NCBI RefSeq assembly: GCF_002236105.1 | Contig: NZ_NIWU01000002.1 | Coordinates: 186,001-250,000 of the forward strand | DNA length: 64,000 nucleotides | Direction: 5' to 3' | Source of the DNA: Pseudomonas umsongensis | Lineage (GTDB): Bacteria; Pseudomonadota; Gammaproteobacteria; Pseudomonadales; Pseudomonadaceae | Shown here: positions 18,352-25,693 of the stretch, in pieces | How positions within the stretch are numbered: the first letter of the stretch is position 1 | Layout: each line of letters opens with the position of its first letter | The notes under the pieces: generated by a model | Seen by the model: the letters and a program-made list of their open reading frames with translations, nothing else | Database searches by the model: none | Told to the model about the DNA's origin: nothing | Position numbers and translations under genes: made by a program

Positions 18352-19253
18352 TGCAACTCGCCGAGATTCCCCTGAGTGTCTGGCGCAAGCGCGGCCAGAC
18401 TTTCATGTTCCATGGCCAAGCTATCCGTTACTGGACGGCGGGGCAGGGTGAGCCGTTGTTGCTCATCCATGGTTTTCCCAGCGCCAGTTGGGACTGGCAT
18501 TACCTTTGGCAACCACTGGCCCAGCGCTATCGGGTAATTGCCTGTGACATGCTCGGATTCGGCGACTCGGCCAAACCGGTGGATCACGAGTACAGTTTGC
18601 TGGAACAGGCCGATTTGCAGCAGGCGCTGCTGGCTCATCTCAACGTCGAGCAACCGCTGCACCTGCTTGCCCATGACTACGGCGACAGCGTGGCCCAGGA
18701 GCTGTTGGCCCGGCATTATGAAGCGCGCATCGACCTCGCCAGTTGCGTATTCCTCAATGGCGGGTTGTTCCCCGAAACCCATCGCCCGGTGCTGGTGCAA
18801 AAGCTCCTGCTCAGCCCGTTGGGATGGATGATCGGCCGTGCATTCAGTCGCGATGGCCTGGTGAAGAGTTTCCGTCAGATCTTCGGCCCGCAAACTCGTC
18901 CCAGCGAGAGCCAGATGGACGATTTCTGGAGCCTCGTCGAAAGCAATCACGGGCCACGGGTCATGCATAAATTGATTGCCTACATCCCCGAGCGGCGAAC
19001 CCAGCGCGAGCGTTGGGTCGCCGCGATGCAGCGCGGCGAGGTGCCGCTGCGGGTGATCGATGGCGAGGTCGACCCGATCTCCGGTGCCCACATGATCGCG
19101 CGCTACCGTGAGCTGATACCCAACCCGGACACGGTCCTGCTCAGCGACATCGGTCATTACCCGCAGATCGAGGCGCCCTGCCAGGTGCTCAAGCACTACC
19201 TGGCGTTTCGCGACTGCACGGCCTCACCACCGCTCAAGGTGGCTTGTTCGTAG
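18351..19253 (+). CDS. Alpha/beta hydrolase, haloalkane dehalogenase/epoxide hydrolase-like
   Basis: A 300-residue alpha/beta hydrolase. The oxyanion HG-x-P motif is in LLIHGFPSASWDWHYLW (from residue 38). The nucleophile elbow reads LLAHDYGDSVAQ with Asp109, so the enzyme is of the Asp-nucleophile type seen in epoxide hydrolases and haloalkane dehalogenases rather than a Ser esterase. The Asp is probably VIDGEVDPIS and the His IGHYPQIEAP. The substrate is unknown. Its ATG overlaps the aldolase stop codon. Confidence 0.85.
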   Translation: MQLAEIPLSVWRKRGQTFMFHGQAIRYWTAGQGEPLLLIHGFPSASWDWHYLWQPLAQRYRVIACDMLGFGDSAKPVDHEYSLLEQADLQQALLAHLNVEQPLHLLAHDYGDSVAQELLARHYEARIDLASCVFLNGGLFPETHRPVLVQKLLLSPLGWMIGRAFSRDGLVKSFRQIFGPQTRPSESQMDDFWSLVESNHGPRVMHKLIAYIPERRTQRERWVAAMQRGEVPLRVIDGEVDPISGAHMIARYRELIPNPDTVLLSDIGHYPQIEAPCQVLKHYLAFRDCTASPPLKVACS

Positions 19254-19317
19254 CAACCGGCTTGCCGGCGAAGGCGCCCTTGAGCACGGCGCCGCCTTTC
19301 CGGGCGCTCTCACCCCC

Positions 19318-19415
19318 GTAGGAGCGAGCATGCTCGCGAAAAACCTGAGAGCACCTGGGGGTGTCAGGCTCCCCGCGTCATTGTTGGCTACCATCGCGAG
19401 CATGCTCGCTCCTAC
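19318..19415. repeat. REP-type inverted repeat (GTAGGAGCGAGCATGCTCGCGA family)
   Basis: GTAGGAGCGAGCATGCTCGC and its inverted copy flank ~55 bp. The rest of the 372-bp gap 19254-19625 holds a half copy near 19251 and no gene that I can support. Confidence 0.85.
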
Positions 19416-19625
19416 AGGTTCCCACCCGCCGCGAAGCCATAGGTGGCCGTTACCGCAGCAATGGATATCTACGCGGTCGACAAACAACAGGTCGGCCGCC
19501 AGGCCGCCTCGTGTTCATCATCCCCCTACCTTATCGCACACCATTCAGCCTCCCCCCTGTTCATTGTGACCCGTAGCGCCGTGCCTGAAACTCCAAGGCA
19601 ATGTCCTGGCCTGCTGGAGTTCCCC

Positions 19626-20537
19626 ATGAATGAGTCTGTGCGTTTCGAAGATAAAGTCGTGATCATCACCGGTGCGGGTGGCGGCCTGGGACGGGCGCAC
19701 GCACTGCTGTTCGCCAAGCAGGGCGCCAAGGTACTGGTCAACGACCTCGGCGGTTCGACCCAGGGCGAAGGCGCCAACGCCTCGGCGGCAGACCGCGTGG
19801 TCAACGAAATCCGCGACGCGGGCGGCACCGCCGAGGCCAACCACGACTCGGTCACCGACGGCGACAAAATCGTCCAACACGCCCTCGACGCCTTTGGCCG
19901 CGTCGATGTAGTGGTCAACAATGCCGGCATCCTGCGGGACAAGACCTTCCACAAAATGGAAGACGCCGACTGGGACCTGGTTTACCGCGTCCATGTCGAA
20001 GGCGCCTACAAAGTCACCCGCGCCGCCTGGCCGCACCTGCGCCAGCAAAACTACGGGCGAGTGATCTTCACAGCGTCCACCTCGGGCATCTACGGCAACT
20101 TCGGCCAGTCCAACTACGGCATGGCCAAACTCGGCCTCTACGGCCTGACCCGTACCCTGGCCATCGAAGGTCGCAAGAACAACATCCTGGTCAACGCTAT
20201 CGCCCCCACCGGGGGCACCCGCATGACCGAAGGCCTGATCCCGCCGCAAGTGTTCGAACAACTCAAACCGGAACTCGTCAGCCCGCTGGTGGTGTACCTG
20301 GCCAGCGAAAACTGCCAGGAAACCTCCGGGCTGTTCGAAGTGGGCGGCGGCTGGATGGGCAAGGTGCGCTGGGAACGCAGCCTCGGCGCCGGTTTCGATC
20401 CGCGGGTGGGGTTCTCCCCGGAAGACGTGGCGGCGCATTGGCAGCAGATTTGTGATTTCGAGGGGGCGGCGCATCCGAAGGACAACATTGAGGCGCTGAA
20501 GGAGATGATGGGGAATTTGCAGAAGTATTCGTTGTAA
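19626..20537 (+). CDS. Short-chain dehydrogenase/reductase (MFE-2 3-hydroxyacyl-CoA dehydrogenase-like)
   Basis: A 303-residue classical SDR. The Rossmann motif is ITGAGGGLGRAHALLFA (residues 14-30), with NNAGILRDKTF and the catalytic SNYGMAKLGLYGL (YxxxK). The sequence with VNDLGGS after the second strand and RDKTFHKM is typical of the dehydrogenase unit of peroxisomal-type multifunctional enzymes, which act on 3-hydroxyacyl-CoA. A C-terminal extension (from about 225) is of the same kind. The ATG at 19626 follows CTGGAG. Substrate is inferred. Confidence 0.87.
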   Translation: MNESVRFEDKVVIITGAGGGLGRAHALLFAKQGAKVLVNDLGGSTQGEGANASAADRVVNEIRDAGGTAEANHDSVTDGDKIVQHALDAFGRVDVVVNNAGILRDKTFHKMEDADWDLVYRVHVEGAYKVTRAAWPHLRQQNYGRVIFTASTSGIYGNFGQSNYGMAKLGLYGLTRTLAIEGRKNNILVNAIAPTGGTRMTEGLIPPQVFEQLKPELVSPLVVYLASENCQETSGLFEVGGGWMGKVRWERSLGAGFDPRVGFSPEDVAAHWQQICDFEGAAHPKDNIEALKEMMGNLQKYSL

Positions 20538-20546
20538 GGGCCGTGA

Positions 20547-20584
20547 AGCCCCAAACCCTCTGGGTGAGGCTTGGGGCATTTTTG
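20547..20584 (+). terminator. Rho-independent terminator after the SDR gene
   Basis: GCCCCAA and TTGGGGC form the stem, with an internal hairpin in between and TTTTT after it. Confidence 0.75.
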
Positions 20585-20587
20585 CTA

Positions 20588-20845
20588 TCAGCCGTATTTG
20601 TTTTCTGTCACGAATTTAGGAGCTTTCCAGTTAGGGCCTTTTTTCGCCAATCCCATTTCTCCTTTTTCTAATACACCCTTTTCGAACAGTCGCGTGTAGG
20701 TCAGTTGAAGTTTCCCGTGTCTGATTGTTTCGGGCTTGTAGCGACTGATCATCATGTCTAAGTAAGGTGGAGCCTTGATCAAGGCGAAAACGGTAACGAT
20801 ATCGTCCAGGGACTCACCTTTAACTAACTGCTCAATATTGCTCAT
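20588..20845 (-). CDS. Small protein, candidate immunity protein
   Basis: An 85-residue basic protein with no signal peptide or membrane segment. The C-terminal half (LFEKGVLEKGEMG, then GPNWKAPKFVTENKYG) reads like a short winged-helix or beta-hairpin domain. I do not recognise the family with certainty. Its ATG overlaps the stop of the gene upstream (ATGA), the arrangement expected for an immunity gene coupled to its toxin. Base composition is AT-richer than the neighbours. The immunity role is inferred from size and context only. Confidence 0.6.
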   Translation of the reverse strand: MSNIEQLVKGESLDDIVTVFALIKAPPYLDMMISRYKPETIRHGKLQLTYTRLFEKGVLEKGEMGLAKKGPNWKAPKFVTENKYG

Positions 20846-21183
20846 TTCAAGATTTCCTTCAAAAAACGTTGATAGTCACGCTCATCCTGTTCCGCAGCAG
20901 CTGCTAGTGCTTCTGGCGTGTAGAGTAGAGAAGGATCATCTTTCAGCTTGAAGTCTTCCAAGGTTGCAGTGTGAACATTGTTCCATGCCGGGGAATCGGG
21001 ATCCGGCATTTCGGTGTCTCCATATCCCAAAGCCTTAAATCTTTCAAATTCCCTGATCTCGTGAGTATAGAAGCGTTTATCGGTATCGGTCATCTCTAGC
21101 TCCCCACGGAGAATTCGATCCAGACGGTCAATCATCACTTTATTGGCATCGGATTGAATAAATTTTGATGTATGCCGTTTCAC
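20842..21183 (-). CDS. Orphan toxin-domain-like protein
   Basis: A 113-residue charged protein starting with GTG, AAGGA nine bases upstream. The segment RILRGELEMTDTDKRFYTHE, then WNNVHTATLEDFKL and LLYTPEALAAA, resembles C-terminal toxin domains carried by large polymorphic toxins and bacteriocins; this recognition is from memory. It stands alone instead of at the end of a large protein. It is in the same reading frame as the 83-residue gene upstream, separated by one TAA and 13 codons. It overlaps the candidate immunity gene. It may be a remnant or a free-standing toxin. Confidence 0.58.
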   Translation of the reverse strand: MKRHTSKFIQSDANKVMIDRLDRILRGELEMTDTDKRFYTHEIREFERFKALGYGDTEMPDPDSPAWNNVHTATLEDFKLKDDPSLLYTPEALAAAAEQDERDYQRFLKEILK

Positions 21184-21222
21184 GATATTGGATCCTTCTT
21201 GTGAAACGATTGCATCGTTCCA

Positions 21223-21474
21223 TTAGGCAGCTTTAACGGCGTTTTCCGTAGCTTTAATATTGTCCCGGGTTTCGCGCCTTAGTCCTTCTGTGTTTGTAAT
21301 GCCAGAGCCCATTCCTCCAGCTCGTGTTGGTGGAATTCGAAAACCACCACCTTGAGGGTTTTTCCCTGGTTTTGGTTGTGCTCCTACATGAGTTGTTTCT
21401 AAATAAACTGTGCGATCTTCTCCTCGGATATCAATTGGCGGCAGGGGCAACGGTGGTCCTTGTTTCTCTGACAT
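21223..21474 (-). CDS. Pro/Gly-rich small protein, possible bacteriocin N-terminal remnant
   Basis: An 83-residue protein. The first part is Pro- and Gly-rich (PPLPLPPIDIRGEDRT, GKNPQGGGFRIPPTRAGG), followed by a charged helix start (TRDNIKATENAVKAA) and then the stop. This is what the N-terminus of an S-type-pyocin-like protein looks like: a flexible stretch leading into a helical receptor domain. Here it ends where the helical domain should begin. AAGGAAG lies eight bases before the ATG. I infer a truncated bacteriocin; an independent small protein is possible. Confidence 0.5.
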   Translation of the reverse strand: MSEKQGPPLPLPPIDIRGEDRTVYLETTHVGAQPKPGKNPQGGGFRIPPTRAGGMGSGITNTEGLRRETRDNIKATENAVKAA

Positions 21475-21794
21475 TGGTTATTCTTCCTTGTGCGTGATTA
21501 ATCGATGCTGCCGAATAATGCTACGCCAGGAATGTTTGGGACGGGTCTGAGGTGGTTGTGAGCTATTACATATAAAATTGAAAGGGGTTTCGCGGTATTA
21601 GATGCGCAAGCAGGAAACTCCCGCGCATTAAAAGAAATTTCTTATGCAGTTATAGGAAGTATTTTGTAGGACGTGTTTTCAACTATAAGGTTGGACGGTA
21701 CCGCAAAAACCGCCACCCATAAAAAGGTTCTTTACTCAAGCTTGGGAAACATAAAAAACAAGAACGCCGATCCGTTGAGATCGTTTATATCCCG
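21475..21794. other. AT-rich intergenic stretch upstream of the toxin-like genes
   Basis: About 320 bp without a supportable gene and visibly richer in A+T than the surroundings, as in transferred or decaying DNA. It must hold the promoter for the leftward genes. I saw no LexA box and no PrtN-type box. Confidence 0.5.
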
Positions 21795-21892
21795 GTAGGA
21801 GCGAGCATGCTCGCGATGGTCGTCAACGATGACGCTGGAAGTCTGACACCCAGCGGCGTCTTTGAATTCATCGCGAGCATGCTCGCTCCTAC
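21795..21892. repeat. REP-type inverted repeat (GTAGGAGCGAGCATGC family)
   Basis: GTAGGAGCGAGCATGCTCGC and its inverted copy at a ~55-bp spacing, matching the elements at 19318 and 54419. The spacer (GTCGTCAACGATGACGC) is also shared with other copies. Confidence 0.85.
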
Positions 21893-21914
21893 AGGGGAAA
21901 AAAGCCCGAAAATA

Positions 21915-21943
21915 AAAAAGGCCGCTGCAAACGCAGCGGCCAA
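21915..21943 (-). terminator. Rho-independent terminator, leftward
   Basis: On the minus strand GGCCGCTGC/GCAGCGGCC with a short loop is followed by TTTTTTATTTT. It closes the gene remnant whose stop is at 21965. Confidence 0.8.
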
Positions 21944-21964
21944 AGAAGACGTTGGATCCAGGAG

Positions 21965-22132
21965 CTACAAATCAACGTCGATGTACACGGGGTGATGACT
22001 CGATACGTTCAAATCATCTGAAGTCTGTCGCGAACGGCGGGAGGGGAACACCTTCCGTTGCTTCGCGCTTTGCGGCTGTTGTCCCCAAAGCGCAGGGCAA
22101 GGATAAGTCTTTGCCGGCAAGGGAAAAATAGC
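21965..22132 (-). pseudogene. C-terminal gene remnant, possibly of a DNase I-like (endonuclease/exonuclease/phosphatase) protein
   Basis: A 55-codon open stretch with no start codon ends at TAG 21965. It encodes a plausible protein C-terminus: LALRFGDNSRKAKQRKVFP, SRRSRQTSDDLNVSSHHPVY and IDVDL. SSHHPV in this place resembles the SDHxPV motif near the end of the endonuclease/exonuclease/phosphatase fold. An in-frame TGA lies directly upstream and a terminator directly downstream. I read it as the 3' end of a gene whose 5' part is lost. The family is a guess. Confidence 0.4.
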
Positions 22133-22364
22133 GATCAGGGAGATGCACCGTTACCGCTGGCGCAACAGTCCTGCCTGGCAGCAGCCTAGACCATATTTCC
22201 AATTGATGCCGCCACATCCAGTGCATCTATGCCCCCGCCTGATCCCCCGTGCCATGCAACCAGTCATCCTTTCGAGCGACACCACGAATACCTCCTTGGT
22301 GCGCTTATCGCTCCCGGCGTGCGGCAGTAGGGTGTGGCCTTCTGTCACTCACCGGGGAAGACGC

Positions 22365-24158
22365 ATGACAAAAACAACAATGCGCGCCATCTTCACTCCG
22401 CAGGCGCTGGCCGCTGCGGTGGCCTTGGGGTGCTGTGCCCAGGCGCAGGCTCTGTCATTCAACATTGGCGAAATCGAGGGCACGTTCGACTCTTCGCTGT
22501 CGGTCGGTGCGAGCTGGGGCATGCGCGATGCCGATGATGCCCTGGTCGGTATCGTCAACGGTGGCAGCGGGCAGGCGTCGACCGGTGACGACGGGCGACA
22601 GAATTTCAAGAAGGGTGAAACCTTCTCGAAGATCTTCAAGGGCATTCACGACCTCGAACTTAAATACGGCGACACCGGCGTGTTCGTCCGGGGTAAGTAC
22701 TGGTACGACTTCGAATTGAAGGACGAAGACCGGCCGTTCAAGCCGATCAGCGATCACAATCGTAAGGAAGGTTCCAAATCGTCCGGTGGGCAAATCCTCG
22801 ATGCCTTCGTCTATCACAACTACTCCATCGCCGACTTGCCAGGAACGGTGCGCGCCGGTAAGCAGGTGGTCAGTTGGGGCGAAAGCACCTTCATCGGCAA
22901 CTCGATCAACAGCATCAACCCGGTCGACGTGTCCGCTTTTCGCCGTCCCGGTGCCGAGATCAAGGAGGGCCTGATTCCGGTCAACATGCTGTTCGCCTCC
23001 CAAGGCCTGACCGACAAGTTGACGGTGGAAGGCTTCTATCAACTGGAGTGGGACCAGACCGTCGTCGATAACTGCGGCACCTTCTTCGGCGTCGACGTGG
23101 TGGCCGATGGTTGCAACAAGGGCTACACCGTGGCCAGCCCGGCGATTGCGCCATTGCAGCCGATTGCCGCCGCCTTTGGCCAGGGCTTCGAGGTTACCCG
23201 CGAAGGGGTGGTCGTTCCTCGCGGCCAGGACCGCGATGCCCGGGATTCCGGGCAGTGGGGCACGGCGTTGCGCTGGCTGGGGGACGACACCGAGTACGGT
23301 CTGTACTTCATGAACTATCACAGTCGCACGCCCAACGTCGGTACCACCACGGCTGGCCTGTCCACCCTGGCGAGCATTCCGGCAATTGTCGCGACCGCCA
23401 ACCGTATCGCTCCCGGTAGCGGTTCGGGCCTGGCGCAAAGCGTGATGCTCGGTCGCGGCCAGTATTACCTTGAGTACCCAGAAGACATTCGCCTGTATGG
23501 CGCGAGTTTTTCCACCACCTTGCCCACTGGTACGGCGTGGACCGGCGAGATCAGCTATCGCCCCAACGCGCCGGTGCAGGTCAACACCAATGACCTGACA
23601 CTGGCGATGCTCAACCCTATCGCCGGTGGCGCGGCGTCACCGATTGCGACCTCGCCTGGGGCCGATAACAAAGGCTATCGACGCAAGGAAGTGACCCAGG
23701 TCCAGAGCACTCTGACGCACTTCGTCGATCAGGTCGCAGGCGCGGATCGCCTGACCCTGGTTGGTGAAGCCGCGGTGGTTCACGTCGGTGGCCTGGAGTC
23801 GCGCAGCAAGTTGCGCTACGGCCGCGACTCGGTGTACGGGCAATACGGTTTTGGCGGCGACACCGATGGTTTCGTGACCTCGACCTCCTGGGGTTATCGT
23901 GCCCGCGCCATCCTCGATTACAACAACGTCATCGCCGGGATCAATTTTCGGCCCAACCTGTCGTGGTCCCACGACGTCGCCGGCTACGGCCCCAACGGGC
24001 TGTTCAACGAAGGTGCCAAGGCCGTCAGCCTCGGCGTCGATGCGGACTACCGCAACACCTATACCGCAAGCCTCAGTTACACCGACTTTTTCGGGGGTGA
24101 CTACAACGTGCTCGAAGACCGCGATTTCGTGGCGTTGAGCTTTGGCGTGAACTTCTGA
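22365..24158 (+). CDS. DUF1302 family outer-membrane protein
   Basis: A 597-residue secreted protein. A signal peptide is clear (MTKTTMRAIFTPQALAAAVA, then AQAQA as cleavage site). The rest is rich in alternating strands: LSFNIGEIEGTFDSSLSVGA at the N-terminus is the DUF1302 hallmark, and the protein ends in FVALSFGVNF with a terminal Phe, as beta-barrel proteins do. DUF1302 proteins are thought to be outer-membrane proteins linked with hydrophobic substrates. The ATG at 22365 follows GGGGAAGACGC. It forms a pair with DUF1329 24 bp downstream. Its exact role is unknown. Confidence 0.87.
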   Translation: MTKTTMRAIFTPQALAAAVALGCCAQAQALSFNIGEIEGTFDSSLSVGASWGMRDADDALVGIVNGGSGQASTGDDGRQNFKKGETFSKIFKGIHDLELKYGDTGVFVRGKYWYDFELKDEDRPFKPISDHNRKEGSKSSGGQILDAFVYHNYSIADLPGTVRAGKQVVSWGESTFIGNSINSINPVDVSAFRRPGAEIKEGLIPVNMLFASQGLTDKLTVEGFYQLEWDQTVVDNCGTFFGVDVVADGCNKGYTVASPAIAPLQPIAAAFGQGFEVTREGVVVPRGQDRDARDSGQWGTALRWLGDDTEYGLYFMNYHSRTPNVGTTTAGLSTLASIPAIVATANRIAPGSGSGLAQSVMLGRGQYYLEYPEDIRLYGASFSTTLPTGTAWTGEISYRPNAPVQVNTNDLTLAMLNPIAGGAASPIATSPGADNKGYRRKEVTQVQSTLTHFVDQVAGADRLTLVGEAAVVHVGGLESRSKLRYGRDSVYGQYGFGGDTDGFVTSTSWGYRARAILDYNNVIAGINFRPNLSWSHDVAGYGPNGLFNEGAKAVSLGVDADYRNTYTASLSYTDFFGGDYNVLEDRDFVALSFGVNF

Positions 24159-24182
24159 CCTGGCTGAAAGAGGATGAATTCG

Positions 24183-25553
24183 ATGCGCAAGATGATTCTG
24201 CAATTGGGCTCCGCCCTGGCCTTGAGTTTGCTGGCCGTCAACGTGATGGCGGCGGTATCGGTGGAGGAAGCGAACAAGCTTGGTACCAGCCTCACACCGC
24301 TGGGCGCCGAGAAGGCCGGCAATGCCGCTGGATCGATTCCAGCGTGGACCGGCGGCATTGCTAAAAATGCGGGCGCAGTGGACAGCAAGGGCTTTTTGGC
24401 CGATCCGTTCGCCAACGAAAAGCCCTTGTTCATCATCACCGCAGCCACGGTTGACCAGTACAAGGACAAGCTGTCCGATGGCCAGGTCGCGATGTTCAAG
24501 CGCTACCCGGAGACCTACCGGATCCCGGTCTATCCGAGCCATCGCACGGCAGCGCTGCCACCGGAAGTGTATGAAGCGGCCAAACGCAGCGCACTGAATG
24601 TGACACCCACCAACGACGGCAACGGCCTGGCCAACTTCACCGGCAATCGCTACTACGCCTTTCCGATTCCGAAGAACGGGGTCGAGGTGATCTGGAACCA
24701 CATCACCCGTTATCACGGCGGGAATCTGCGTCGGACCATTACCCAGGCAACGCCACAGTCCAACGGCGATTTCACGGTCATCCGCTTCAAGGACGAAGTG
24801 GCGGTGCCGTCGCTGCTTGGTGACCTCAAGCCAGGCAGCGATGAAAACGTCCTCAACTATTTCAAGCAGGAGGTCACCGCGCCGGCCCGTCTGGCGGGCA
24901 ACGTGCTGCTGGTTCACGAAACCCTCGACCAGGTCCAGGAACCCCGTAAGGCCTGGATCTACAACGCAGGTCAGCGTCGGGTTCGACGGGCACCACAAGT
25001 GGCCTATGACGGCGTCGGCACCTCCTCCGACGGTTTGCGCACCACCGACAACTTCGACATGTTTTCCGGCGCGCCGGATCGTTATGACTGGAAGCTGATC
25101 GGCAAGAAAGAGATGTACATACCCTACAACAGCTACAAACTTGACTCGCCCGACCTCAAGTACACGGATGTGATCAAGGCCGGGCACATCAATCAGGACC
25201 TCACCCGTTATGAACTGCATCGGGTCTGGGAGGTCGTCGCCACGGTCAAGCCCAATGAGCGGCACGTGTACGCCAAGCGTCACATGTACATCGACGAAGA
25301 CACCTGGCAGGTTGCCCTGGCTGACCACTACGACGGTCGTGGCCAGCTCTGGCGAGTGGCAGAAGGGCACGCGCAGTTCTACTACGATCATCAGGTCCCG
25401 GCCTACACGGTCGAAGCGCTGTACGACCTGATCGCCGGTCGCTACATAGCCTTGGGGATGAAGAATGAGGAGAAACGCAGTTTCGAATTCAACATTGCTG
25501 CAAAAGCTGGGGACTACACGCCAGCGGCGCTACGGAGCACAGGTGTGAGGTAG
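24183..25553 (+). CDS. DUF1329 family periplasmic/outer-membrane-associated protein
   Basis: A 456-residue exported protein with a signal peptide (MRKMILQLGSALALSLLAVN, cleavage after VMA). SAEEANKLGTSLTPLGAEKAG-like VSVEEANKLGTSLTPLGAEK and SIPAWTGG are the DUF1329 hallmarks, and LDQVQEPRKAWIYNAGQRRV lies in the middle. The fold is related to lipoprotein carriers of the LolA/LolB type, so lipid or hydrophobic cargo is plausible. The ATG at 24183 is preferred over 24174, because GAGG lies nine bases before the first and touches the second. It is co-transcribed with DUF1302, and a terminator follows. Confidence 0.87.
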   Translation: MRKMILQLGSALALSLLAVNVMAAVSVEEANKLGTSLTPLGAEKAGNAAGSIPAWTGGIAKNAGAVDSKGFLADPFANEKPLFIITAATVDQYKDKLSDGQVAMFKRYPETYRIPVYPSHRTAALPPEVYEAAKRSALNVTPTNDGNGLANFTGNRYYAFPIPKNGVEVIWNHITRYHGGNLRRTITQATPQSNGDFTVIRFKDEVAVPSLLGDLKPGSDENVLNYFKQEVTAPARLAGNVLLVHETLDQVQEPRKAWIYNAGQRRVRRAPQVAYDGVGTSSDGLRTTDNFDMFSGAPDRYDWKLIGKKEMYIPYNSYKLDSPDLKYTDVIKAGHINQDLTRYELHRVWEVVATVKPNERHVYAKRHMYIDEDTWQVALADHYDGRGQLWRVAEGHAQFYYDHQVPAYTVEALYDLIAGRYIALGMKNEEKRSFEFNIAAKAGDYTPAALRSTGVR

Positions 25554-25573
25554 ATTTCCTACAGCTGTTACAC

Positions 25574-25603
25574 AAAAAGGTGACCTTTTGGTCACCTTTT
25601 TTA
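25574..25603 (+). terminator. Rho-independent terminator after DUF1329
   Basis: AAAAAGGTGACC and TGGTCACCTTTTTT form a perfect stem with a short T-rich loop. Confidence 0.9.
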
Positions 25604-25693
25604 TAGGGCTTGATCAGTGTGTTGAATACTTCTTCAACAAGCGCTCAACAGAGGACTAGGGTGGCGCCACAAAAATAAAAAAGGCGCACCACT

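Noticed and set aside
20588..21892. A prophage or insertion sequence as the source of the AT-rich islet.
   Set aside because: No integrase, transposase, attachment repeats or phage structural gene was seen. The only repeat is a common REP element.
23637..25391. A 584-codon open frame antisense to DUF1302 and DUF1329.
   Set aside because: Same reason: it crosses two well-supported genes, and its composition is that of an antisense shadow.
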